A DNA stretch of 6,795 nucleotides from an uncultured Ignavibacteriales bacterium. Its GTDB lineage: Bacteria > Bacteroidota > Ignavibacteria > Ignavibacteriales > Ignavibacteriaceae. The notes under the pieces are model-generated. The model worked only from the letters and a program-made list of their open reading frames with translations, was not told the DNA's origin and searched no databases. The position numbers were made by a program, and so were the translations under genes. The DNA lies in the NCBI GenBank assembly GCA_913053915.1, contig CAJXGP010000113.1, forward strand, positions 1-6,795, written 5' to 3'. Below are positions 1 through 6,795 of this stretch, one piece after another. Within the stretch, counting starts at the first letter, position 1, and every line of letters starts with the position of its first letter.

Positions 1-1360
1 GGATATCTTCATTATTCATACTGATGTTAGACCTTATAGTTCCTGAAAATAAAAACACATCCTGCAGAACAATTGAAATTAATTTCCGCAGATCATGTTT
101 GTTCATATTATTAATATCAATCCCGTCTATTGTAATGCTACCTTTATTTATATTGTAGAACCTCGTCAGTATATTGATCAAGCTCGTTTTTCCTGCGCCG
201 GTATGACCGACTATCGCAACGGTTTCTCCCGGATTGATTTTGAATGAAATATTTTTTAGCACATATTCATCTTTGTTGTATGCAAACCAAACGTTCTTAA
301 ATTCAATTTGTCCTTTTATTTTTTCTATTTTAACAGGATTTGTTGGATTTTGGACAAAAGTTTTATTATCCAGTAATTTAAAAATTCTTTCGGAAGAAGC
401 CATAGCCGTTTGCATAATATTATACTTTTCCGATAAATCCCTTATAGGACGAAAAAACATCTCGGTGTATTGTATAAATGCAAAAAGAACACCGATAGTT
501 ATGCTGCTGCTAATAATTTTTCCTCCGCCATACCAAATAATCAAACCGATTGCAATTGAACTGACTAACTCCACACCCGGATAAAAAATAGCATAATAGA
601 AAATTGATTTAATATTGGATAGACGATAATCATTATTTATTTTCTTAAACTTTTTGATTTCATCAATCTCTTTATTAAAAATTTGAATAATATTCATTCC
701 CGTTATATGTTCTTGCATGTATGAATTTAATCTAGCCAAATGAAGCCTAACATCACGGTAATTTTCTCTTACTTTTCTTTTGAATAAAAAAGTACCGTAA
801 ATGAGTATTGGAAGAACGGATAATGTTACCAGTGACAAACTAACATCCATGAAGAACATAAAAATAAGTATCCACACAATTATAAACACATCGCTAAAAA
901 CCATTACGATTCCGGAAGAGAAGAGTTGATTCAATGCCTCTACATCATTAGTTGTTCTTGTAACAATTCTTCCGATGGGAGTTTTGTCAAAGAATTTTAA
1001 TGATAATTTTTGTGTATGCGAAAAAATTTGATCACGAAGATCAAATATCGTCTTTTGCCCTAGATACTGCGTGTAGTAGGTTAATACATATTGAATGATC
1101 GCTTGTAAAAGAAGAGAAGCAAATAATAATAAACTGATAAAAAGCAATCCGTGATAATCCGATTTGGAAATATACTTATCGATTGCTACTTTAATTAAAT
1201 ATGGTCTAACAGGTCCTAATGCCGCTACTACAATATTTAAACTTATAGCAAATATAACATATTTTTTATAAGGTTTTATGTAACCGAGTAAGCGCTTCAT
1301 TAATTTTGAGTCGTACGCTTTACCTAATGTTTCCTCTTCGCTTTTATAATCGTGAGCCAT
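1..1360 (-). CDS. Heterodimeric ABC exporter, subunit B (TM288/MdlB-like), 3' end cut by window edge
   Basis: This is a half-size ABC exporter: an N-terminal six-helix membrane domain fused to an ATP-binding domain, in the inner membrane. The frame is open from the ATG at 1358-1360 to the left edge, giving 453 residues, so about 130-150 C-terminal residues should be missing. The N-terminus (LGKAYDSKLMKRLLGYIKPY, residues 12-31) has the extended charged leader typical of the TM288/YheH-type partner. Hydrophobic segments lie near 35-57, 72-93, 149-170, 172-193, 254-277 and 287-305. In the ATPase domain I see the A-loop Tyr361, Walker A GHTGAGKT (385-392) and the Q-loop Gln433. The signature motif, Walker B and H-loop lie outside the window, so its catalytic competence cannot be judged. 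No Shine-Dalgarno sequence precedes the start. It follows subunit A after 167 nt on the same strand. Membership of the exporter family is certain; the substrate (drug, lipid or peptide) is unknown. Confidence 0.95.
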   Translation of the reverse strand, partial: MAHDYKSEEETLGKAYDSKLMKRLLGYIKPYKKYVIFAISLNIVVAALGPVRPYLIKVAIDKYISKSDYHGLLFISLLLFASLLLQAIIQYVLTYYTQYLGQKTIFDLRDQIFSHTQKLSLKFFDKTPIGRIVTRTTNDVEALNQLFSSGIVMVFSDVFIIVWILIFMFFMDVSLSLVTLSVLPILIYGTFLFKRKVRENYRDVRLHLARLNSYMQEHITGMNIIQIFNKEIDEIKKFKKINNDYRLSNIKSIFYYAIFYPGVELVSSIAIGLIIWYGGGKIISSSITIGVLFAFIQYTEMFFRPIRDLSEKYNIMQTAMASSERIFKLLDNKTFVQNPTNPVKIEKIKGQIEFKNVWFAYNKDEYVLKNISFKINPGETVAIVGHTGAGKTSLINILTRFYNINKGSITIDGIDINNMNKHDLRKLISIVLQDVFLFSGTIRSNISMNNEDI

Positions 1361-1527
1361 AATGAATTTTCAGTTATTTATGAAATAATAGTATCTTCAA
1401 TCTATACTTTACAATTAGAATATTTTTAATCTTATTATTTTTAAGTCGTCAACTTCAGATATCTGTTCTCTTTTATATCACTTATATCAATTCAAAAAAA
1501 GTAATTGTCGTTTCCGAAATAATTATT

Positions 1528-3276
1528 TTAGTTTAATTCTTCTAATTCTTTTTCAAGTAATTGTTTGTAATGCAAGTCGGCATAAATACCTCTTCGAGCG
1601 ATTAGTTCTGCGTGAGTACCTTCCTCAACAATATTTGCATTCGAAAGAACAATAATTTTGTCTGCATCTTTAACGGTAGATATTCGATGGCTAATAATTA
1701 AGCTTGTTCTTCCCTTCATAAATTTTTTCAAACTTTTCAAAATTTCTTCCTCAGTATTCGTATCAACCGCAGAGAAAGAATCATCAAGGATTAATATTTT
1801 GGGATCAATAGCTAATGCTCTCGCCAATGTAACTCTCTGCTTTTGTCCGCCCGATAAAGTAATTCCTCTTTCACCCATAAATGTATCATAACCGAGAGGG
1901 AAGGATTTTACCTCGTTATCGAAGTGAGCTATTTTAGATACTTCGATTACTTTATCTTTAGAAATATTCCTTAATCCGTATGAAATGTTATTTGTAATCG
2001 TATCTGAAAAAAGGAAGGCTTCTTGTTGAACGAGTCCGGTGTTGGACCTCAGAACATCTATAGGGATGGCTTTAATATTTTTACCATTAATTAATACTTC
2101 ACCTTCGGAACAATCATACAAACGGGGTATAAGATTTACAAGAGTAGTTTTACCGGTTCCGGTATAACCCATTATTGCAATAGTAGAACCTTCCGGTATA
2201 ATTAAATTAATATTTTTTAGCACATACGGTAAATTATCGCTGTATCTGAAAGAGACGTTTTTGAATTCTATTTTGTCCTTTAAGGTTTTTATTGAATAAT
2301 CCGTACTTTTGGAATCTTCTATTTCAAACTCTTCCGCAAATATTTTATTTAGTCTTTTCATACTGGCTTCCGCTTGTTGAATCAAATTAATAACCCAACC
2401 GAAAGCAATAACCGGCCATATTAATATTCCGAGGTAGGTAATAAAGGCTATAATCTGACCAAGGTTCATAGTTCCTTGAATTACTTTAATACCGCCTATC
2501 CAAATTACAACGATAATGGAAATACCGATTATCAGGAATAAAATCGGTTGTAAAAATGCCTGAATCTTTACCATATCCATGTTTCTGTTCAAATAATCAC
2601 GGTTTAGTTTTCTGAATTCTTTTATTTCGTTGTCTTCTCTAACATAGGATTTTATTACTCTAATGCCTGCGTAATTTTCCTGAGCTTTTGTGGTAAGTTC
2701 AGAAAATTTTTCTTGAATAAGTGTGAATTTTTCATAAATTAATTTCCCAATCTTGTAAACCAATATTGAAAGAAAGGGAAGGGGTAAAAGTGAGTATATC
2801 GTTAAACTTATGTTTAATGAAAACATTATTGTAATAACTATCAACAAACGAATTATTGTATCAATGGAATACATTACGGCAGGACCTAGAAACATACGTA
2901 CGGCATTTATATCATTCGTAGCATGTGCCATTATATTACCGGTTGAATTATTCTGGAAATATCTGAGAGGTAACTTTTGAATATGTTTCCAAAAATCATT
3001 GCGCAAATCAAATTCAATTTCACGGGAGACTACAATGATAGTTTCCCTAATCAAAAACCGGAATATTCCCGCAAAAAGGGATGCTCCGACAATCAACAGG
3101 GAGTAGATGATTAATTTCTCAACGATTACCTTTTGTGCTAATTCGTTTATAGCATCTTTGATTAATAAAGGCACATAAGATGTACCTGCGTTTGAGAGAA
3201 CAACAAATACAATTCCCCAAATCAGCTTTTTCTTATATCGCACAAAATATTTTTTTAGAGTGAAAAGATTTTTCAT
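1528..3276 (-). CDS. Heterodimeric ABC exporter, subunit A with degenerate ATPase site (TM287/MdlA-like)
   Basis: This is a complete 582-residue half-transporter, the usual length for the family. A membrane domain (about 1-310) has hydrophobic segments near 19-39, 55-77, 133-153, 156-176, 241-263 and 273-296. The ATPase domain (about 335-575) shows A-loop Tyr345, Walker A GYTGTGKT (370-377), Q-loop Gln417/418, the X-loop GERG (468-471), signature LSGGQ (474-478), Walker B ILILDD (494-499) and H-loop His530. The residue after the Walker B Asp498 is Asp499 rather than the catalytic Glu, as in the degenerate-site subunit of heterodimeric exporters such as TM287. The signature motif is canonical, so it could complete the active site formed with the partner's Walker motifs. 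The partner is most likely the next gene downstream. The ATG at 3274-3276 fits the family N-terminus (a basic stretch before the first helix), although no Shine-Dalgarno sequence precedes it. Exporter role is well supported; the cargo is not deducible. Confidence 0.97.
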   Translation of the reverse strand: MKNLFTLKKYFVRYKKKLIWGIVFVVLSNAGTSYVPLLIKDAINELAQKVIVEKLIIYSLLIVGASLFAGIFRFLIRETIIVVSREIEFDLRNDFWKHIQKLPLRYFQNNSTGNIMAHATNDINAVRMFLGPAVMYSIDTIIRLLIVITIMFSLNISLTIYSLLPLPFLSILVYKIGKLIYEKFTLIQEKFSELTTKAQENYAGIRVIKSYVREDNEIKEFRKLNRDYLNRNMDMVKIQAFLQPILFLIIGISIIVVIWIGGIKVIQGTMNLGQIIAFITYLGILIWPVIAFGWVINLIQQAEASMKRLNKIFAEEFEIEDSKSTDYSIKTLKDKIEFKNVSFRYSDNLPYVLKNINLIIPEGSTIAIMGYTGTGKTTLVNLIPRLYDCSEGEVLINGKNIKAIPIDVLRSNTGLVQQEAFLFSDTITNNISYGLRNISKDKVIEVSKIAHFDNEVKSFPLGYDTFMGERGITLSGGQKQRVTLARALAIDPKILILDDSFSAVDTNTEEEILKSLKKFMKGRTSLIISHRISTVKDADKIIVLSNANIVEEGTHAELIARRGIYADLHYKQLLEKELEELN

Positions 3277-3348
3277 TATAGAAGTTGAGTTTTATAAGTA
3301 AATTAATAACAATGGTTATAATGCTTCAATGAATAGTAAAATAATCTG

Positions 3349-3375
3349 ATTATAATACTACCGTTGATAGTTCAA
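3349..3375 (-). promoter_or_regulatory. Candidate promoter for the ABC exporter genes
   Basis: Reading the minus strand, TTGAAC (3370-3375) is followed after 15 nt by a perfect TATAAT (3349-3354). This lies in the gap between the serS stop and the subunit A start and would give a leader of roughly 65 nt. The 15-nt spacer is shorter than the 17 nt preferred by sigma-70. TATAAT is common by chance in AT-rich gaps, and the organism's promoter consensus may differ. It would allow the exporter to be transcribed independently of serS. Confidence 0.25.
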
Positions 3376-3386
3376 ATAAAAATAGT

Positions 3387-4664
3387 TTAATCTATTACTT
3401 CAAAACAAGTGTATTTCTGAAGTACTTCCGGAACAATTATTTTGCCCTCCGGAGTTTGAAAATTTTCCAGAATGCTAACCATTAACCTACTGGTTGCAAG
3501 TCCTGAGCCATTGAGTGTATGAAGGAATTCAGGCTTATTATTTTCTTTATTACGGAAACGGATTTTTGCTCTCCGGGCTTGAAAATTTTCAAAATTGCTG
3601 CAAGACGAAGCTTCCAACCATTTATTTTCGGAGGGTGACCATGTTTCAATATCGTAACATTTCGCAGCGGAAAAACTTAAATCACCCGTACACAGCAATA
3701 AAACTCTGAAAGGTACATTAAGAGCTTTTAAAATATCCTCTGCATCGTTAACTATTTTTTCCAATTCGTTATAAGAATTCTCGGGTTTTACGAATTTAAC
3801 CATTTCAACTTTATTGAACTGGTGTACACGCAGAAATCCTTTATAATCCTTTCCGTAAGAGCCTGCTTCCCTGCGAAAACAAGCTGAATATCCGACGAAT
3901 TTTATCGGTAAATCATTCTCATCTAAAATTTCATTTCTAAAAATGTTGGTTATCGGTACTTCTGCCGTAGGAATAGGATAAAGTTTATCCTTCTCTATAA
4001 AATACATGTCTTCTTCCATTTTCGGAAGCTGTCCTGTACCTTTCATAGATTCGCGGTTAACTAAAAAAGGCGGAAATACTTCCCGGTAACCATGATTTTG
4101 AATATGATAATCTAACATAAAATTGATTAATGCTCTTTCTAAGGTAGCTCCCTTACCAATATAAAGGGGGAAACCTGAGCCCGAAATTTTAGCGGCTCGC
4201 TCAAAATCTAATATGTGTAGTTTTTTACCCAGCTCGAGATGGTCTAGAATTTTAGTTTTCTTTTCAAATGAAAATCCTTCCGGAGTCCATCGCCTAACTT
4301 CTACATTATCTTCGGCAGATTTACCAACCGGAACGGATGAATGCGGCATATTAGGAATATACATCAATATTTCATCAAGTCCGGCTGTAACTTGTTTGAG
4401 CTGTCGGTCAAAATCTTTAATTTTATCCGATACCGTTTTCATCTCCGAAATTATTTTTGATGCATCTTGCCCGTTTTTTTTCAATTCCACAACTTCTTGC
4501 GAAACTAGATTTTTTTTTGCTTTTAGTTCCTCACTTTTTGTTATCAGTTCTCGCCGATGTTTGTCTAATTCCAGTAACTCATCTATTCTGTTTATTTCAT
4601 TTTTGTTCTCAATTCCCTGTTTTACAAGATCGGCATTTTCTCTAATGAATTTTATATCTAACAT
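3387..4664 (-). CDS. serS: Seryl-tRNA synthetase
   Basis: This cytoplasmic class II aminoacyl-tRNA synthetase makes Ser-tRNA(Ser) (and the Ser-tRNA(Sec) precursor where present) from serine, ATP and tRNA. The 425 residues match the usual bacterial length. Residues 1-105 form the charged, heptad-rich N-terminal arm that contacts the long variable arm of tRNA-Ser. The catalytic core follows: motif 1 around 179-203, the serine-binding TAEVP (233-237), motif 2 starting [11 protein letters not shown] (263-273) and continuing to HQFNKVE (281-287), the [13 protein letters not shown] block (353-365), and motif 3 NGSGLATSR (385-393). All expected catalytic landmarks are present and the gene looks intact. 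The ATG at 4662-4664 is favoured by the family N-terminus ([10 protein letters not shown]) and by an AGGAG ribosome binding site just upstream. It lies 231 nt downstream of leuS and 110 nt upstream of the ABC exporter subunit A gene, all on one strand. Confidence 0.99.
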   Translation of the reverse strand: MLDIKFIRENADLVKQGIENKNEINRIDELLELDKHRRELITKSEELKAKKNLVSQEVVELKKNGQDASKIISEMKTVSDKIKDFDRQLKQVTAGLDEILMYIPNMPHSSVPVGKSAEDNVEVRRWTPEGFSFEKKTKILDHLELGKKLHILDFERAAKISGSGFPLYIGKGATLERALINFMLDYHIQNHGYREVFPPFLVNRESMKGTGQLPKMEEDMYFIEKDKLYPIPTAEVPITNIFRNEILDENDLPIKFVGYSACFRREAGSYGKDYKGFLRVHQFNKVEMVKFVKPENSYNELEKIVNDAEDILKALNVPFRVLLLCTGDLSFSAAKCYDIETWSPSENKWLEASSCSNFENFQARRAKIRFRNKENNKPEFLHTLNGSGLATSRLMVSILENFQTPEGKIIVPEVLQKYTCFEVID

Positions 4665-4668
4665 TTTT

Positions 4669-4673
4669 CTCCT
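4669..4673 (-). promoter_or_regulatory. Ribosome binding site of serS
   Basis: AGGAG on the minus strand lies 4 nt before the serS ATG. It is the only clear Shine-Dalgarno sequence in the window; the two ABC genes have none. It supports the chosen serS start. Confidence 0.75.
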
Positions 4674-4736
4674 ATTCTTGATAATGTGAATCAGTTGGTC
4701 TTTTCATTTGTAATTTTTTATTCGAACAATTTAACG

Positions 4737-4764
4737 TTTATAACAAAGAGAATTCTATACACAA
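4737..4764 (-). promoter_or_regulatory. Candidate serS promoter
   Basis: On the minus strand TTGTGT (4759-4764) is followed after 16 nt by TATAAA (4737-4742), roughly 70 nt before the serS start. The -10 matches sigma-70 in five of six positions, but the -35 matches only in its TTG. The -35 element coincides with one arm of an inverted repeat at 4759-4773. The position is plausible for a serS-specific transcript, but chance matches are likely in this AT-rich gap. Confidence 0.25.
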
Positions 4765-4773
4765 TATTTGTGT
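4759..4773. repeat. Short perfect inverted repeat upstream of serS
   Basis: ACACAA-TAT-TTGTGT has two perfect 6-bp arms around a 3-bp centre. No T-run follows on either strand, so it does not look like an intrinsic terminator. Its size and symmetry would suit a small dimeric DNA-binding protein, and it overlaps the candidate serS -35 element. A chance palindrome is also possible. Confidence 0.35.
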
Positions 4774-4895
4774 TTGACGTATACAATATAAGTGACAAAT
4801 CTTTACTGCCGGCTAAATGCAGTCAAGTTTATCATGACGAAGAAATGCCCATGCTTTAATCGATTCAAATGATTTTTAACGGATGCAGTTGTTTT

Positions 4896-6795
4896 TTATT
4901 TTACAACAATATTATAAATTTTATCTTTTACATAAATTTCTTTGATTATGTTTTTCCCGTCGATATACCTCAAAACTTTTACATCTTTGAAAACATCAGT
5001 TTTAACTTTATCCTGCCGGCTGTTGATTGGCATATTGATTGTGGTTCTGAGTTTTCCATTGACTTGAACGGCTATGTTTACTGAATTTTCGACTAATGCA
5101 GCAGGATCAAAGTTGAACCATACAGGATCAATAAATAATGATTTATCCATTCCCATTATTTCATTACATTCTTCTCCTAAATGAGGTGCAACCGGTGCTA
5201 ATAAAATTGCGAATCTTTCTAAAGCAAAGACTTGGATTTGTTTTGAACAATTTTCAAGATTTTTAGTTAATTCGTTTAATAGCTCCATTAAAGATGCTAC
5301 GGCAGTGTTAAATCTAAAGTTATTAATATCCTCGTCAAATTTTTTAATCGTTCGATTTACCTTACGATAAACAGATTTTTCTTCTTCCTGCAATAACCGG
5401 ATATCGTATTTTTCTTTAGCAACGGCTTTCTTTGAAATGCCGGAAAATTTATTAAATAATTCATACGTTCTTTGAACAAACCTATCTGTTCCGGTTATTC
5501 CTTTATCGCTCCAATCACTGCCCATTTCATAAGGGCCCATAAACATCAAATATAATCTAAAAACGTCGGAGCCGAACTTTCCGGTAAAATCATTTGGGTT
5601 TACTATATTTCCTTTGGATTTAGACATTTTGACGCCTTGATTGGTTATGGTTCCTTGATGAACCAAAGTTAAAAACGGTTCATTTGATTTTGTATAACCA
5701 ATATCCCTTAAAAATTTATGTATAAACCTAGCATAAAATAAATGCATCACGGTATGCTCTGCGCCGCCGACATACATATCTACCGGGACCCACTTATCCG
5801 TCAGCTTTGTATCGAAGATTTTTTCGGAATAATGAGGATTTAAATAACGGAAATAATACCATGATGAATCTACGAAAGTGTCCATCGTATCCGGTTCGCG
5901 TTTAGCATCCGTATTGCATTTGGGACATTTTACATTCATAAAATCTTCATTTGCAATAAGCGGTGATTCTCCTTTAGGATTAAATTCTACATCGTATGGC
6001 AAATCCACAGGTAAATCTTTTTCATCGACCGGAACTTCACCGCATTTGGAACAATGAATAATAGGTATTGGCGTACCCCAATATCTTTGTCTCGAGATCA
6101 ACCAATCTCGCAAACGGTAATTTATTTTTTCTTTTCCAAGATTATTTTCCTCAAGATAATTACTTATTTTTTTGATTCCTTCAGCGCTTTCCAATCCATC
6201 AAACCGGCCGGAATTTATCATTATTCCCGGATCGGTGTATGCTTTATTCAATTTATCCTCGGGTTTAGTACCGGGCTGCAAGATAACCTTTCTGATAGGA
6301 AGATTGAATTTTGTTGCAAATTCAAAATCTCTTTCATCGTGTGCCGGCACTGCCATGACGCATCCAGTTCCGTAAGTAAGAAGGGCATAGTCCGCAATCC
6401 AGATGGGCGCCTTTTCACCATTGACCGGATTGATTGCATTGACACCTATCGGCATCCCGGTTTTTTCTTTTACTGTAGAAGTTCGTTCGATTTCGGTTAA
6501 TGATTTTATTGAATCTCTATATTTTTTAACTCCTTCTTTATAACCGGGGGCGGTAAGTTTATTAACAAGAGGATGTTCAGGGGCTAAAACAACATAGGTT
6601 ACACCGAAAAGGGTATCCGGTCGTGTAGTGAATACCATAATTTCATCATCACTATTTTCTACTTTAAACATAACTTCCGTACCGGAACTTTTACCGATCC
6701 AGTTTTTTTGCATGGTAAGCACACGCTCCGGCCAGTCCCCTTCAAGCTCCTTCAAACCATCAAGAAGATCCTCGGCGTAATCGGTGATTTTCAGA
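4896..6795 (-). CDS. leuS: Leucyl-tRNA synthetase, 5' end cut by window edge
   Basis: This cytoplasmic class I synthetase charges tRNA-Leu and edits mischarged amino acids. The frame is open through the right edge, so 632 residues are visible and roughly 190 N-terminal residues, including the HIGH motif, are missing. A TTG at 6753-6755 is internal: the 13 codons before it (LKITDYAEDLLDG) continue the family sequence. Numbering visible residues, the CP1 editing domain has the threonine-rich FTTRPDTLFG (55-64) and GTGCVMAVPAHDERD (142-156), including the conserved editing Asp. RLRDWLISRQRYWGTPIP (227-244) re-enters the core. Cys248, Cys251, Cys290 and Cys293 form a likely zinc site. KMSKS is at 389-393, followed by the helical anticodon-binding domain and the C-terminal domain (VQVNGK near 577-582, ending in VVK). 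Only about seven residues separate HQG from KMSKS, so the large leucine-specific insertion of E. coli-type enzymes is absent. No clear terminator follows the TAA stop at 4896-4898. Confidence 0.99.
   Translation of the reverse strand, partial: LKITDYAEDLLDGLKELEGDWPERVLTMQKNWIGKSSGTEVMFKVENSDDEIMVFTTRPDTLFGVTYVVLAPEHPLVNKLTAPGYKEGVKKYRDSIKSLTEIERTSTVKEKTGMPIGVNAINPVNGEKAPIWIADYALLTYGTGCVMAVPAHDERDFEFATKFNLPIRKVILQPGTKPEDKLNKAYTDPGIMINSGRFDGLESAEGIKKISNYLEENNLGKEKINYRLRDWLISRQRYWGTPIPIIHCSKCGEVPVDEKDLPVDLPYDVEFNPKGESPLIANEDFMNVKCPKCNTDAKREPDTMDTFVDSSWYYFRYLNPHYSEKIFDTKLTDKWVPVDMYVGGAEHTVMHLFYARFIHKFLRDIGYTKSNEPFLTLVHQGTITNQGVKMSKSKGNIVNPNDFTGKFGSDVFRLYLMFMGPYEMGSDWSDKGITGTDRFVQRTYELFNKFSGISKKAVAKEKYDIRLLQEEEKSVYRKVNRTIKKFDEDINNFRFNTAVASLMELLNELTKNLENCSKQIQVFALERFAILLAPVAPHLGEECNEIMGMDKSLFIDPVWFNFDPAALVENSVNIAVQVNGKLRTTINMPINSRQDKVKTDVFKDVKVLRYIDGKNIIKEIYVKDKIYNIVVK

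Noticed and set aside
248..265. An exact 18-nt match between 248-265 and 2209-2226 (AATATTTTTTAGCACATA).
   Set aside because: Both copies lie at the same place in the two paralogous ABC ATPase domains and encode the same six residues (YVLKNI). Homology and shared codons explain it without a mobile or regulatory repeat.
1423..1452. A possible minus-strand promoter before subunit B: TTGACG (1447-1452) and TAAAAA (1423-1428).
   Set aside because: The -35 is good, but the -10 is weak and the region is so AT-rich that such matches are expected. I do not annotate it.
3447..3599. Two imperfect direct repeats of about 30 nt within serS (3447-3476 and 3571-3599), both containing TTGAAAATTTTC.
   Set aside because: Both encode ENFQ in the same frame, at two separately conserved places in SerRS (the [10 protein letters not shown] block and the segment after motif 3). 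The likeness is probably coincidence of residues and codons. The protein is intact.
4213..4689. A 158-codon open frame on the plus strand opposite the 5' part of serS.
   Set aside because: It is antisense to a certain gene and its Ser/Phe/Leu-rich translation is what the complement of a Lys/Glu-rich coiled coil yields. No family resemblance or ribosome binding site is seen.
4665..4895. Possible tRNA, T-box or other structured RNA in the leuS-serS gap.
   Set aside because: I found no cloverleaf, no CCA end, no T-box sequence and no strong hairpin followed by a T-run.
4891..4910. A possible terminator at the leuS stop: GTTGT and ACAAC arms around a 10-nt A/T loop.
   Set aside because: Only five base pairs, largely A-T, a long loop, overlap with the coding end, and no T-run after it on the minus strand.
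6054..6500. A 148-codon open frame on the plus strand opposite leuS, plus shorter ones at 6172-6375 and 234-584.
   Set aside because: These are antisense shadows of conserved coding sequence, with no recognisable domains or upstream signals.

Overview
The window is an ordinary-looking, visibly AT-rich bacterial segment. All four genes lie on the minus strand. In transcription order (right to left) they are leuS (leucyl-tRNA synthetase, 5' end outside the window), serS (seryl-tRNA synthetase, complete), a complete half-size ABC exporter subunit, and a second half-size ABC exporter subunit whose C-terminal end runs off the left edge. All three visible stop codons are TAA. No RNA gene, mobile element, CRISPR array or phage gene is visible.

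Organism: there is no decisive taxonomic marker. Low GC, a Shine-Dalgarno sequence before serS but not before the ABC genes, and a SerRS motif 2 reading [10 protein letters not shown] suggest the Bacteroidetes/Chlorobi/Ignavibacteria side of the bacterial tree. This is an inference of low to moderate confidence.

Layout: 1-1360 is ABC exporter subunit B (truncated after 453 residues, just past the Q-loop). 1361-1527 is a 167-nt gap. 1528-3276 is ABC exporter subunit A (582 aa). 3277-3386 is a 110-nt gap with a candidate promoter. 3387-4664 is serS (425 aa). 4665-4895 is a 231-nt gap with the serS ribosome binding site, a candidate promoter and a small perfect inverted repeat. 4896-6795 is leuS (the last 632 residues).

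Function: the two synthetases charge tRNA-Leu and tRNA-Ser for translation. The two ABC half-transporters almost certainly pair as a heterodimeric type IV exporter of the TM287/288, BmrCD or MdlAB kind. Subunit A has Asp where the catalytic Walker B Glu normally sits, which is the hallmark of the degenerate-site partner in such heterodimers. No functional link between the synthetases and the exporter is evident beyond shared orientation. I found no convincing undescribed system; the findings are modest observations.
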